A stretch of DNA of 64,000 bases from Dehalococcoidia bacterium (GTDB taxonomy: Bacteria; Chloroflexota; Dehalococcoidia; DSTF01; WHTK01), in contig WHTK01000001.1 in the NCBI GenBank assembly GCA_009377745.1, forward strand, positions 62,001 through 126,000, in the 5' to 3' direction. The position numbers and the translations under genes are program-made. The notes below the pieces were generated by a model, which did not search any database, was not told where the DNA came from, and worked only from the letters and a program-made list of their open reading frames with translations. This document shows positions 44,589 through 54,053 of the stretch, piece after piece. Position 1 is the first letter of the stretch. Each line of letters opens with the position of its first letter.

Positions 44589-47500
44589 TCAGGCGCCCGC
44601 AGGCACTGCTGTGAGCGCGTCCTGGAGCCGCTGGCGCAGGCTGTCGTCCAGGCGGGCGCTGGGTAGGGCCAGATCGCAGGATTCGCCGTCACGGGTGCGG
44701 ATCGTCAGGCGGACGCCGTCGCTGCCGGGCTGCTCCTGGAGGAGGCGGAAGACGGCGGCGAGACGGCGCTGGTCCGCGCCCTCGTCGGCGCTCTCGTCCA
44801 GGGTCAGCGCGAGCGAGGGCTCTGGCGCGGGCTGAGGGTTTGGCGGCGGCGACTGGGGAGGTTGTACTTCGAGAGCCTCAGGACGAGCGGCCGGGGCTGG
44901 CGCGGGCGGGATGGAAGCGCGATCTTCGACCCTTCGGCCAAGCTCAGGGGAGCCGGGCTCAGACTGCCAGGACGAAGGGTCAGGCACGGCAACAGCGGGC
45001 TCGGGCTGCCACGACGAAGGGCCGGCCGAATCTTCGACAGGCTCCTGTCCGATTTCTTGATTGCCAGCTTGCCGGCCTTCGTCCTGCCAGCCGCCAATCT
45101 CAGGCTCGACGCCGGAGTCGATCATCTCGGCCGGGAGCACGTCATCGACCGGGGCGGCGTAGACATGGCCGTTGCCATTACCGTTTGTGCCGCCGTTGCC
45201 GCCGGCGCTTCGGCGCACAAAAGCCTCGGGAGCGTCGGTCAGCCAGGGCGGCGGGCTGAAGTCTTCCGTGAAGGGCACTACTTCCTGGACGCCCGCCGTC
45301 AGCCGGTCGCCGCGCTCACGCACGCGCACTTGGACGAGGACGATGTGGCCGGGCGACCAGAGCTCCGTCGTGCGCTCGTAGATGTCCGGCCAGACCGTGA
45401 CCTCCAGTGTGCCGGAGAGGTCCTCTAACTCGGCGGCGATGAAGGCGCGGCCGTCGCGGGTATTGATCCGCCGCGCGGAGCCGACCATGCCGGCGATGAC
45501 GAAATCGCGGCCCTGAGATGGCAGGTCGGGCAGCAGCTCGATGGTGATCTCATTGCAGAGGGCGCTGACCAGGGGCGTGAGCTGGGGCGCGGCGTGGGTG
45601 AAGGGGTGCTCGGAGAGCCAGATGCCAAGCAGCTCCTTCTCCCAGTTCAGGACCTCGCCTTTCGGCAAGGGCGCGCTCTCCAGGTCGATGCCGGAGAGCG
45701 GCGTCGCGACCTCAGCGCCGAAAAGGTCGAACATCGTTGATTGGCCGGTCTCACGCAGCTTCTGAGACGACTGGGCGATGCTGACGATGCGGTCAAGGTT
45801 GACGAGCAGCGAGCCGCGCGCTTCCGGCTTGCCGGCGATCGCGTCAAGGGCGCCGGACTTGATCAGGCTTTCGAGAGCGCGCTTGTTGACGTTGCGCGTG
45901 TTGAGGCCGCGGCAGAGGTCGTCCAGCGTGGTGAAGGCGCCGCCGGCCTCGTTGCGCGACTCGATCAGCGACTCGGCAGCACCCTCGCCGACGTTCTTGA
46001 TCATCGAGAGACCGAAGCGGATGCCGAAGCCGCCGCGGCTAACCTCCGCCACCGGCTCGATTGAGAAATTGACCGCGCTCTTGTTCACATCCGGCGGCAG
46101 CATGGGGATGCCGAGGCGGACGCACTCGTTGTAGGCCTGGGCGATGCGCTCCAGAGTCCCCACCGGGTGGCTATCGGCGTGGCGCAGGACGGCGGTGAGG
46201 TAGTCCTCCGGGTAGTTGGCCTTCAGCCAGGCCGTCTGGTAGGCGATGGTGCCATATGAATATGAATGCGCCTTGTTGAAGGCATAGCCTGCGAAGGGCT
46301 CGATCAAGTCGAAGACTTTGACGGCGTCCTCCTGGGTGTAGCCCTTGGCGAGCGCGCCCTTGACGAACTGCTCGCGCTCCGCCTGCATCAGGTAGGCAAT
46401 CTTCTTGCCCATCGCCTTGCGCATGATGTCCGCCGAGCCCAGGGAGTAGCCGGCGAAGCGCTGGGCAATCTTCAGCACCTGGTCCTGGAAGACGATGACG
46501 CCGTAGGTCTGGTCGAGGATCTCGGCCAGGTCCGGGTGTGGGTAGCTGACGTTTTCGAGGCCGTGTTTGGCGCGGCAGAAGGTGCCGATGTGCTGCATCG
46601 GTCCCGGCCGGTAGAGGGCGACGAGGGCGGCGAGGTCATCGACGCTGGTCGGCTTGAGCTCAACGACGGCGCGGCGCATACCCGCCGATTCCAGCTGGAA
46701 GACGCCGAAGGTATCGCCCTGACCCAGCATCGCGAAGGTTTTCTCGTCGTCCTCCAGGTTTTCGAGGTTCACCCTGACGCCGTGGCGGTCGCGGATCAGG
46801 TCGACGGCGGTCTGGAGGATCGTCAAGTTGGAGAGGCCGAGGAGGTCCATCTTCACCAGGCCGATGGCCGCGACCTGCTCCATGGCGTACTGGGTGGTCG
46901 GCATCGCCTGCTGCTCGCCGCGGGCCGGCCGGGCCAGCGGCACATGCTCGACCAGCGGCTCGCTGCCGATGACGACGCCGGCGGCGTGGGTGCTGGCGTT
47001 GCGCGCCACGCCCTCTAAGCGTTTTGCCGAATCTACGAGGCCGCGCACCTGCGAGTCGGCCTCATAGGCGGCGCGCATCTCAGAGCTTTCGTTCAGCGCC
47101 CGGTCCAGGGTCATGTGCAAGGCGTTGGGGATCAGGCGCGCCACCCGGTCGACATCGGCGTAGCTCATGCCAAGGGCGCGGCCCACATCGCGGATGGCGG
47201 CTTTGGCGCCCAGGGTGCCGAAAGTGATGATCTGGGCTACGCGGTCGGCGCCATAGCGGTTGGCAACGAAGCGCAGGACTTCCTCGCGGCGGTCCTCCGG
47301 CAGATCGAAGTCGACGTCGGGCGCCTCGACGCGTTCCAGGTTGAGGAAGCGCTCGAAGACGAGGTCGGCCCGCAGCGGGTCGATGTCCGTGACTCCGAGG
47401 CAGTAGAGGATCAGGCTGGCGGCGGCGCTGCCACGGACGCCGATGCGCATATCGCGAGAGCGCGCGAACATAGCGATCTCACGCACCACGTGCATGTAGT

Positions 47501-48488
47501 TGGTGAAGCCGGTGCTTTTTACCACGTCGAGCTCGTAACGGAGGCGGGCGTCGCCGTCCTCACCCGCGCCCGGAAGGCGGCGGCGTAGACCATCCCAGCA
47601 GAGCTGCTCCAGGTGCTCATGGGCCGTGACGCCCGGCGGCAGCTCCGGTTCCGGCAGGTGCAGGCGGCCGAACTCCAGCTCCAGGTCGCACTGCTCGGCG
47701 ATCTTCCAGGTGTTGTCGATCGCCTCCGGCAGCTCGGCGAAGACTTCGCTCATCTCATCGCCGGAGCGTACGTAGAGCGCGCCGAACATCTTCATGCGCT
47801 TTTCGTCCTGGATGTTGGCGTTGGTGCCGATGCAGAGCAGGACGTCGTGGCTATCGTGGTCGTCGGGCGTCAGGTAGTGGGAGTCGTTGGTGGCGACCAG
47901 CGGCACGCCCATCTCCTTGGACAGATCGATGATCGTGCGCTTGGCGCCGGAGAACTCCGGCAGCGCCGTGGTGTCCTGCACTTCCAGGTAGTAGCCGTCG
48001 AAGACGTTGCGGTACCAGTTGATCGTCTCGCGGGCGTCCTCCATGCGGCCATCGAGGATGTGACGGTGCAACTCGCCGGAAGCGCAGCCGGACAGGACGA
48101 TGATGCCTTCGCCGTGCTTCTCCATCAGCTCGCGGTCCATGCGCGGCCGGTAGTAGTAGCCCTCCAGGTGGGAGCTGGTCACCAGCTTGAGCAGGTTCTG
48201 GTAGCCCGTCTTGTTGCGGGCCAGCATGGTCAGGTGGTAGGGCTGCTTGTCGCCGACGTCGCGCGTGAGGCGCGAACCGGGAGCCACGTAAGCTTCGACA
48301 CCGATGATCGGCTTGATGCCGCGGGAGCGCGCCTCGCGGTAGAAGTCGATGGCGCCGTAGAGGTTGCCATGGTCCGTCATGGCCACGGCTTCCTGACCCA
48401 TCTGCTTGACGCGGTCCATCAAGGGCGAGATTCGCGTCAGCCCGTCCAGGAGGGAGTACTCGGTGTGAAGGTGTAGGTGTGTAAACAT
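44589..48488 (-). CDS. dnaE: DNA polymerase III subunit alpha
   Basis: A 1299-residue replicative polymerase (C family). The PHP domain opens FTHLHLHTEYSLLDG and has VAMTDHGNLYGAIDFYREAR. Polymerase motifs include GVRGSAAASLILYCLGVTDI, the acidic catalytic block EAPDVDFDLPEDRREEVLRF (Asp-X-Asp), the HHH/fingers part PTQYAMEQVAAIGLVKMDLL and GYAFNKAHSYSYGTIAYQTA. A tRNA-type OB-fold lies near residue 975-1070. A Pro/Ser/Glu-rich linker (about 1130-1245) precedes the last 55 residues. ATG 48488 is preferred over TTG 48503, because TATAAT overlaps the latter (48508-48503, minus strand). Confidence 0.96.
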   Translation of the reverse strand: MFTHLHLHTEYSLLDGLTRISPLMDRVKQMGQEAVAMTDHGNLYGAIDFYREARSRGIKPIIGVEAYVAPGSRLTRDVGDKQPYHLTMLARNKTGYQNLLKLVTSSHLEGYYYRPRMDRELMEKHGEGIIVLSGCASGELHRHILDGRMEDARETINWYRNVFDGYYLEVQDTTALPEFSGAKRTIIDLSKEMGVPLVATNDSHYLTPDDHDSHDVLLCIGTNANIQDEKRMKMFGALYVRSGDEMSEVFAELPEAIDNTWKIAEQCDLELEFGRLHLPEPELPPGVTAHEHLEQLCWDGLRRRLPGAGEDGDARLRYELDVVKSTGFTNYMHVVREIAMFARSRDMRIGVRGSAAASLILYCLGVTDIDPLRADLVFERFLNLERVEAPDVDFDLPEDRREEVLRFVANRYGADRVAQIITFGTLGAKAAIRDVGRALGMSYADVDRVARLIPNALHMTLDRALNESSEMRAAYEADSQVRGLVDSAKRLEGVARNASTHAAGVVIGSEPLVEHVPLARPARGEQQAMPTTQYAMEQVAAIGLVKMDLLGLSNLTILQTAVDLIRDRHGVRVNLENLEDDEKTFAMLGQGDTFGVFQLESAGMRRAVVELKPTSVDDLAALVALYRPGPMQHIGTFCRAKHGLENVSYPHPDLAEILDQTYGVIVFQDQVLKIAQRFAGYSLGSADIMRKAMGKKIAYLMQAEREQFVKGALAKGYTQEDAVKVFDLIEPFAGYAFNKAHSYSYGTIAYQTAWLKANYPEDYLTAVLRHADSHPVGTLERIAQAYNECVRLGIPMLPPDVNKSAVNFSIEPVAEVSRGGFGIRFGLSMIKNVGEGAAESLIESRNEAGGAFTTLDDLCRGLNTRNVNKRALESLIKSGALDAIAGKPEARGSLLVNLDRIVSIAQSSQKLRETGQSTMFDLFGAEVATPLSGIDLESAPLPKGEVLNWEKELLGIWLSEHPFTHAAPQLTPLVSALCNEITIELLPDLPSQGRDFVIAGMVGSARRINTRDGRAFIAAELEDLSGTLEVTVWPDIYERTTELWSPGHIVLVQVRVRERGDRLTAGVQEVVPFTEDFSPPPWLTDAPEAFVRRSAGGNGGTNGNGNGHVYAAPVDDVLPAEMIDSGVEPEIGGWQDEGRQAGNQEIGQEPVEDSAGPSSWQPEPAVAVPDPSSWQSEPGSPELGRRVEDRASIPPAPAPAARPEALEVQPPQSPPPNPQPAPEPSLALTLDESADEGADQRRLAAVFRLLQEQPGSDGVRLTIRTRDGESCDLALPSARLDDSLRQRLQDALTAVPAGA
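44866..44949. repeat. REP-like repeats inside the dnaE linker
   Basis: ACTTCGAGAGCCTCAGGACG (44866-44885) matches type B (7654 and 7816: CCTTCGAGTGCCTCAGGATG), and CTTCGACCCTTCGGCCAAGC (44924-44943) resembles another common extragenic repeat. Both lie in frame within a low-complexity linker of dnaE. Confidence 0.6.
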
Positions 48489-48567
48489 TTGCGGGCGTAT
48501 CAATTATAGTCTGTCCGGCCCCTGCCCGGACGGGTACTTATGTTATCGTGAGTTGAAGGTTTCATCG

Positions 48568-48909
48568 ATGGCGAACCGTCTATTTGAGTTCAGCCCCCGC
48601 GTCCGCGCCCTCGTCGGCGTCACGGCGCGGCTGGTGCTTTTCGTCATCGCCTTTCAGATGGTGGCAATCGACCACTGGCATGCTGGTGACGCGGACATCA
48701 TCGGCGTCGAGAATAGCCAGACCCACGTCCTGCACTGCCACGGCGGCACGGCCGGCTGCGCCGATGTGTCCGGCCTCGCCGCTGCGCTCGATAATGTCAG
48801 CCTGACGCCGCCATCTCCTCTCTCATTCCGCTTCGAAGCGGAATCACCCTTGCTTGCACCCCAGGCAGCCTTCGTTTCAGCCGCAGACCAGCCACCGCGC
48901 CAGGCCTGA
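48568..48909 (+). CDS. Small His/Cys-rich membrane-anchored protein upstream of copC
   Basis: A 113-residue protein starting MANRLFEFSPRVRALVGVTA; ATG 48568 follows GAAGG (48555-48559). One hydrophobic helix (ARLVLFVIAFQMVAI) is followed by a His/Cys/Asp-rich stretch: DHWHAGDADIIGVENSQTHV, then LHCHGGTAGCADVSGL, which could bind copper or another metal. The C-terminal 50 residues are polar. I do not know a family name. Placed 95 bases before CopC on the same strand, it may belong to a copper-handling operon. Confidence 0.5.
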   Translation: MANRLFEFSPRVRALVGVTARLVLFVIAFQMVAIDHWHAGDADIIGVENSQTHVLHCHGGTAGCADVSGLAAALDNVSLTPPSPLSFRFEAESPLLAPQAAFVSAADQPPRQA

Positions 48910-49004
48910 CCTCCCTTCCCTACGTACCTGACGTAGCCGGCGGGCTTCCCTGCAATGCGGGCTTTGATGTCCGCGGCTGCGTCCATGCCAAACGGAGGTC
49001 AATC

Positions 49005-49673
49005 TTGATCCGGAAGCTCATTCTCGGTGGGGGCGGCGCGCTTGTGGCCGTCCTTGCCATCCTGACGGCACAGACCGTCTTTGCCCATTCGCGTCCAGTC
49101 CGCTTCGACCCGCCGGCGGGCGCGGTGCTGACGGTCGCGCCCGCCCAGGTAACGGGCTGGTTCACCCAGCCTCTGCGCCGCGACCCGGAATGGAACTTTC
49201 TACGCGTGACCGGCCCGCAGGGTAATCGCGTCGACACCGGCGAACCGATCCTCAGCGCCGACCGAAAGCAGATGACCATCAACCTGAGTCCCGGTCTGGC
49301 CGAGGGACGCTACCAGGTAACGTGGCGCACCTGGGACGATAACGACGGCCGCATCTTCGGCGATTGCTACGCCTTCTTCGTCGGTCAGGCCGCGGCCGAT
49401 GCTGCCGTGGCCGCCAATACGCGGCTGGATGGCGGCAACACGTGCCAGCGCATCGACGTGTCCGGCGGCACCCAGGGGACGCCGGTCGCCGGCGGCACGC
49501 CGCAGGCGACCGCTCTGCCGGAGGACCACGCCGACGAGCCGATGACGCCCAACGAGGCGGCCAGCGACGGCGACTCCGACAACGGTGTGCCGGTGTGGAC
49601 GGTTGTCCTGGGCGTAATCGCCGGCGTAGCGGTTGGCGGTATCGGTGGGAGGATACTCTCTGGCAAGTCCTAG
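49005..49673 (+). CDS. copC: CopC-type copper-binding protein with C-terminal anchor
   Basis: A 222-residue exported protein. A signal peptide (about residues 1-27) ends at FAHSRPV, so the His next to the cleavage site is the usual copper N-terminal ligand. The CopC domain (about 28-125) has RFDPPAGAVLTVAPAQVTGW and TWDDNDGRIFGDCYAFFVG; in canonical CopC the second His ligand is in this DGR region. A Thr/Pro/Asp-rich linker leads to a final helix VPVWTVVLGVIAGVAVGGIG. The start is TTG at 49005 with ACGGAGG 9 bases ahead. It precedes the CopCD fusion by one base. Confidence 0.8.
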   Translation: MIRKLILGGGGALVAVLAILTAQTVFAHSRPVRFDPPAGAVLTVAPAQVTGWFTQPLRRDPEWNFLRVTGPQGNRVDTGEPILSADRKQMTINLSPGLAEGRYQVTWRTWDDNDGRIFGDCYAFFVGQAAADAAVAANTRLDGGNTCQRIDVSGGTQGTPVAGGTPQATALPEDHADEPMTPNEAASDGDSDNGVPVWTVVLGVIAGVAVGGIGGRILSGKS

Positions 49674-49674
49674 A

Positions 49675-52029
49675 ATGCCGCGATTCGGTTGGCTGCTCCT
49701 GGCCCTCGCGCTGGGAGCAGCCGCCGCCTTCGCCCCGGATCGGCCTATCGGCGTAGTCGAGGCGCACGCCCTGCTGGAGCGAGCCGACCCGCCGGTCAAT
49801 TCCCAGGTGCGCGAGCCGCCCGAGGTGCTCTCGCTCTACTTCAGTGAGACGCTGGAGCGGCGATTCAGTACGGCGCGGGTCGTCAACCAGGACGGCGAGC
49901 GCGTCGATGAGGCCGTCGAGTTCGATGACGCGGACGACGCCCTGATGCGGGTGCGGGTGCGTCCGCTGCAGCCCGGCTACGTCACAGTCTTCTGGGAGAA
50001 CGTCTCCACCGTCGATGGCCACCGGATCAGTGGCTCCTATCCGATAACGATCCTCAACCAGGACGGCAGCGTCCCGCCGGGCCAGCCTTCCGTCACGGGC
50101 GTCTCCATCGAGGGGGAGGAGGCCAAGCCGGGGCGCGCCGCCGTCAAGGCGCTGCTGCTGATCGCGGGGGCGGCGCTGGCAGGGGCGTTCGCTTTCCGCT
50201 TTGTGGTGACGCCATCCCTCCCCGGCCCCGAAGGAGAGCGAGCGCGCGCCGTCATGGACGTGCGCAGCGTCTACGTCGCGGCGGTGGCGCTGGCGCTGCT
50301 ACTCCTCGGTGGACTGATCGAACTGGCGCTCCAGGCCAACAACATCGGCCGGAGCCTGACAGACGTCATCGATACGCGCTGGGGCGAGCGCTGGCTCTGG
50401 CGTAACGCCCTGCTCGCAATCCCCGTTGCTACTCTGGCCTACGACCGGCTCACCTCTCGCCCCTCTGAGCTGCGACGCTGGAGCGCTGGTCTGGGGCTGC
50501 TGGCCGCGATCGGCTACCTGGCGATCACGTCGACCGTGAGCCACGCGGCGGCGGGCGGCGGCGCCTTCTGGGCGACGCTTAGCGACTTTGTCCATCTTCT
50601 GGCCGCTTCGGTCTGGATCGGCCTGCTGGCGCTGCTCGTGCTGCTCTTCCTCTGGGCGCGGCACGGTCTGGACCGCGCCGATAAGTACGAGATCCTGGCC
50701 GCCGCCCTGCAGCGCTTTTCGGTGGTCGCCACCGGCAGCCTGGCGCTGCTGCTCTTCACCGGCACGATCAGCGCCGTTATCGAAGTTGGCCGGCTCTCAG
50801 ACCTGACGGACACCGGCTACGGGCGGTCGCTGCTGATCAAGCTGATCCTCATCGCGCCACTGCTGATCGTTGGCGCTGTCAACGCTTATCTGCTGCGTCC
50901 CCGCCTCGTCCTCTACGCTGAAGGCGCCGGCGACGCGGGCGTGCGGTCCCGGGCCCTGGCGACGCTGGAGGCGCAGCTCGGCCGGCTCGTCCGCTGGGAG
51001 CTGGGACTGGCCGTTTCGGTGCTGCTGGTCGTCGGAGTGCTGGTGCAGATCACGCCGACACGGGGTCAAGCTGACAGCGGCGCTCCGCCGGGCAAGTACA
51101 CCGAGACCAACCAGCTCAGCGATATCTCCGCGACGCTGGTCATCGACCCCAAGGAGGCCGGCCTCAACACGTTCGAGGTCTATCTGACGGGCGGTGTCGA
51201 TGTGGTCGAGAGCGTCCGGCTCAACTTCGAGCGCGACAACGACCCGGAGACGACGTCCCGCCTCGTCCTCGACGCGTCCAACCCGCCGACCTTTTACGTG
51301 GGCCGCGGTCCCTTCCTGAACGAAGGCGGGCCCTGGCAGGTCACCGTCGATATGCGCCGCACCCGGGGCAGCGACCTCGCGATCCCCTTCGAGGTGCGCG
51401 TCCCGGAGGCCGGTGGGGCCTTACCTCAGACCCAGCGCCGTGGTGGCAGCTTCGATTCCCCCGTCTCCCTGAGCGCCGGCTCAATCATCCTGCTGGGCGG
51501 CTCTGCCGTCATAGCGCTGGCCCTTGTGGCCGGTAGCCTCAGACAGCCGGGCTTGCCCGCCGGTTACCTGGGCCTCGCCATGTCTGAGGTTAGCTACCGT
51601 GCCAGCGGCATGCGCTTCCGTTCTGCCTGGTCGCTCGTGGCGTTGGTGGTGATGGGCACTGCCCTCGGACTCTGGCTCGGCGGTCACGTCCACTCGCGTC
51701 TCTCGCCGGAGCAGGCGACGGCCGGCAACCCCGTGGCTACATCGCCGGAATCGATCGAGCGGGGGCGCATCCTCTTCAACGCCAACTGCACGATTTGCCA
51801 CGGCGAAACAGGCCGCGGCGATGGGCCCCTCGCCAGCACACTGCCGCTGCCACCCGCCAACCTCTACGACCACATCCCCTACCATCCGGACCAGTTCTTC
51901 TTCAACGTGATGACCAACGGCCTCAGCGGCATCATGCCCGCCTTCGGCAACTCCATCTCAGAGGAGGACCGCTGGCACATCCTCAACTTCTTGCGTGACC
52001 AGTTCGGCCAGCCACCGGTAGCCCAGTAG
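49675..52029 (+). CDS. copD: CopC-CopD-cytochrome c fusion protein
   Basis: A 784-residue membrane protein. A signal peptide is followed by a CopC domain (about 29-128: AHALLERADPPVNSQVREPP, VSTVDGHRISGSYPI, the His-Asp copper ligands). Residues about 150-460 form the eight-helix CopD domain, with AVKALLLIAGAALAGAF and FWATLSDFVHLLAASVWIG. A region near 475-590 resembles a YtkA/FixH-like Ig fold, then two helices, then a c-type cytochrome (about 695-784) with the heme motif CTICH at 705-709 and GIMPAFGN for the axial Met. The copper-import role of CopC/CopD is established; coupling to heme electron transfer is inferred. It starts one base after copC. Confidence 0.85.
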   Translation: MPRFGWLLLALALGAAAAFAPDRPIGVVEAHALLERADPPVNSQVREPPEVLSLYFSETLERRFSTARVVNQDGERVDEAVEFDDADDALMRVRVRPLQPGYVTVFWENVSTVDGHRISGSYPITILNQDGSVPPGQPSVTGVSIEGEEAKPGRAAVKALLLIAGAALAGAFAFRFVVTPSLPGPEGERARAVMDVRSVYVAAVALALLLLGGLIELALQANNIGRSLTDVIDTRWGERWLWRNALLAIPVATLAYDRLTSRPSELRRWSAGLGLLAAIGYLAITSTVSHAAAGGGAFWATLSDFVHLLAASVWIGLLALLVLLFLWARHGLDRADKYEILAAALQRFSVVATGSLALLLFTGTISAVIEVGRLSDLTDTGYGRSLLIKLILIAPLLIVGAVNAYLLRPRLVLYAEGAGDAGVRSRALATLEAQLGRLVRWELGLAVSVLLVVGVLVQITPTRGQADSGAPPGKYTETNQLSDISATLVIDPKEAGLNTFEVYLTGGVDVVESVRLNFERDNDPETTSRLVLDASNPPTFYVGRGPFLNEGGPWQVTVDMRRTRGSDLAIPFEVRVPEAGGALPQTQRRGGSFDSPVSLSAGSIILLGGSAVIALALVAGSLRQPGLPAGYLGLAMSEVSYRASGMRFRSAWSLVALVVMGTALGLWLGGHVHSRLSPEQATAGNPVATSPESIERGRILFNANCTICHGETGRGDGPLASTLPLPPANLYDHIPYHPDQFFFNVMTNGLSGIMPAFGNSISEEDRWHILNFLRDQFGQPPVAQ

Positions 52030-52067
52030 CTTGCTGCTGGCTCGCGCGCGTCTGCTAACATGACTGC

Positions 52068-52352
52068 GTGAACGACCTCTACGAGCGCGTCGACAAGGCG
52101 CTGGACGAGATACGCCCCTACATCCACTCCCACGCCGGCGACGTCAACATCGTCGACGTGTCTGAGGATGGTGTGGTCAAGATTCAGATGGTGGGAACCT
52201 GCCACGGCTGTCCCATGAGCATGCTCACCCTGCGCCTCGGCATCGAACGCATCCTCATCGATAAGGTGGAGGGTGTCACCAGCGTGATCTCCATCCGTCC
52301 GGACGAGATCGACTTCGACGAAATCGAGTCCCCAAACGCAGCCACCTCCTGA
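52068..52352 (+). CDS. NifU C-terminal domain (Nfu-type) Fe-S scaffold
   Basis: A 94-residue protein with the Nfu domain: VDKALDEIRPYIHSHAGDVN and VQ..GTCHGCPMSMLTLRLGIERI, where the CXXC pair (Cys-His-Gly-Cys) binds an Fe-S cluster between two monomers. It probably carries Fe-S clusters to target proteins. It starts at GTG 52068, 38 bases after the CopCD stop. The length is normal for a free-standing Nfu. It may be transcribed with the copper cluster. Confidence 0.88.
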   Translation: MNDLYERVDKALDEIRPYIHSHAGDVNIVDVSEDGVVKIQMVGTCHGCPMSMLTLRLGIERILIDKVEGVTSVISIRPDEIDFDEIESPNAATS

Positions 52353-52437
52353 GCCCGGCCCGAGACCCTCACGGTCCGGCGGCCAGCCCCAACCCCCTGA
52401 CAACGGCGACTCCCCTTTAGAGAACGCCCTCGAAGAG

Positions 52438-53157
52438 GTGCGCGAGCTGCCGGAAGAGGTGGTTGCAGCCGCGACCGAAGTGCGCGAGCGAGCGGAAGAG
52501 ACGCGCGCCGGCCGCTGGGCTATCGGCGTCTATCTCTGGATCATGGACCACGCGCCCAAGTCGACGAGGGGGCGCATCCTGGCAGCGCTGGCCGTCTGCC
52601 TGATCGTCCTGGCCCCGTCGCTGGCGCTGCTCTACGTTAGCCTCACGACGGGCGAAGACGCCACCCAGAGCTGGTTTGGCAAGCTGGGCTACGCCGGCAT
52701 CTTCCTCGCCAACCTCGCCAGCACCGCAACGGTCTTCATCCCGGTGCCCGGCCTCACGGCAGCGGCCCAGGCCTTGATCGCCAGCAGCGGCAGCAGCCTC
52801 AACCCGCTGTGGGCCGGCATCGCAGGCGGTCTGGGCATGGCGCTGGGGGAGATCACGGCCTACGTGGCCGGCATGGCCGCGTCGCTAATCGCGGCCGAAG
52901 AGGAGATCAAGGCGCCGAAACGCCTCCAGCCGATCCTCGACCGGATCTCACGCTGGGTGAACTGGCTGATGGACCACTACGGCATGCCGACGCTGTTCAC
53001 GCTCTCTGCCGTGCCCAACGTCTTCTTCGAGTTCGCGGGCCTCACGGCGGGGGCGACTCGCTATACTTTCTGGCGCTTTCTGACAGCCGTTATCGCCGGC
53101 AAGGTAACGCGCGGCCTGCTGCTGGCCTACATCGGCGAGAAGCTGATCTTCAGCTAG
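52438..53157 (+). CDS. VTT-domain (DedA-like/SNARE-associated) membrane protein
   Basis: A 239-residue membrane protein. Residues about 50-75 form a hydrophobic helix (ALAVCLIVLAPSLALLYV); the core with GYAGIFLANLASTATVFIPV and PGLTAAAQALIASSG corresponds to the VTT domain, and FTLSAVPNVFFEFAGLTAGA and a last helix LTAVIAGKVTRGLLLAYIGE complete it. DedA-like proteins are linked to lipid carrier recycling. No ATG is near; GTG 52438 is used. The open frame extends upstream without a better start. It lies 85 bases after the Nfu gene. Confidence 0.75.
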   Translation: MRELPEEVVAAATEVRERAEETRAGRWAIGVYLWIMDHAPKSTRGRILAALAVCLIVLAPSLALLYVSLTTGEDATQSWFGKLGYAGIFLANLASTATVFIPVPGLTAAAQALIASSGSSLNPLWAGIAGGLGMALGEITAYVAGMAASLIAAEEEIKAPKRLQPILDRISRWVNWLMDHYGMPTLFTLSAVPNVFFEFAGLTAGATRYTFWRFLTAVIAGKVTRGLLLAYIGEKLIFS

Positions 53158-53949
53158 TTAGCGCCTCCGGCCGGAGGTAGGCGAAACATCCGTATCAGGG
53201 AGCGTCTTCCCAATTGCCTCGGCCCAGCGCAAGAAACGGACGCCGGTCTTGAACGCGTGACGCGCTCTCTCGGCCTCGAACTTGCCACCAAACAGCGCCC
53301 CGATTTCCTCATAGAACTGCCGCGCAAACGGTGGCCCCTCCATGTCGCGATAGCGCGCCTCTAGCATCTCGAGAGCTTCAAACTTGGAGCGTGACCAGAT
53401 GGCCAGCGCGTCGTCAGCGTCATAGGCAATGAGCGCGAAGACGATAGGCGTCAACGTAGTGCCGAGGAGCCGCAGACGGCGTGGAAGTTGATCGGTCGTC
53501 GTGTCAGCAAAGTTTGTGACGTCGGCGCCCACGTACTTCGGCAGCTCTTTGAGCGCCCTGACGGAGGATCGCCTGAAGTCCTCTGTGGAGGGCTTCGCCT
53601 CGTCAGGCAGCTTGCCCAGGAGCTCGCGATAGGTGTTGGGGGCAGGCCCCGTCCACCAGGCAGGCAGGCGATGGCGGTCGTAGAAGTACACCTGGCCGTA
53701 GGAGAAGCCGGTCTCTGACCAGGGAAGAAGCGCGAAGGCGTCCTGAAACGAGAAGCAGAGCTCGTCCTGGAGATGTGCATCCGCGTCGAAGCAGTCAGAT
53801 GTCAGGTAGATCTGGAAGTCGATGTCCGAGTAGCCGGGTATCTCGCCGCCCTTGACGCTGGAGCCATGCTGGATGATCGCCTCAAGCCGATCACCGAAGA
53901 CCTCACGGCAGGTGGCAACGAAGGCAGTAGCAAGGTTGGTCGCATTCAT
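53158..53949 (-). CDS. Nucleotidyltransferase-domain protein
   Basis: A 263-residue protein with the Pol-beta nucleotidyltransferase signature IIQHGSSVKGGEIPGYSDID (about residues 25-44): Gly-Ser, a Gly and Asp-X-Asp metal ligands (SDIDFQIYL). A helical domain follows (about 130-260). Kanamycin-type transferases and MNT antitoxins have this motif, and the partner or substrate is unknown. ATG 53949 is chosen, since the upstream 10 residues are unlike the family. It is convergent with the VTT gene, only one base apart at the stops, and divergent from nothing downstream except the lysC end. Confidence 0.75.
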   Translation of the reverse strand: MNATNLATAFVATCREVFGDRLEAIIQHGSSVKGGEIPGYSDIDFQIYLTSDCFDADAHLQDELCFSFQDAFALLPWSETGFSYGQVYFYDRHRLPAWWTGPAPNTYRELLGKLPDEAKPSTEDFRRSSVRALKELPKYVGADVTNFADTTTDQLPRRLRLLGTTLTPIVFALIAYDADDALAIWSRSKFEALEMLEARYRDMEGPPFARQFYEEIGALFGGKFEAERARHAFKTGVRFLRWAEAIGKTLPDTDVSPTSGRRR

Positions 53950-54053
53950 GCCGCTGAAACAACGCGTGGAGGCTACCAACAGTTAACGGCGAAGCGAAAG
54001 ACGTAGCGACGAAGCTTTAGCTCCGTCCAGGCACGGTACGTATCGGCGAGAAG

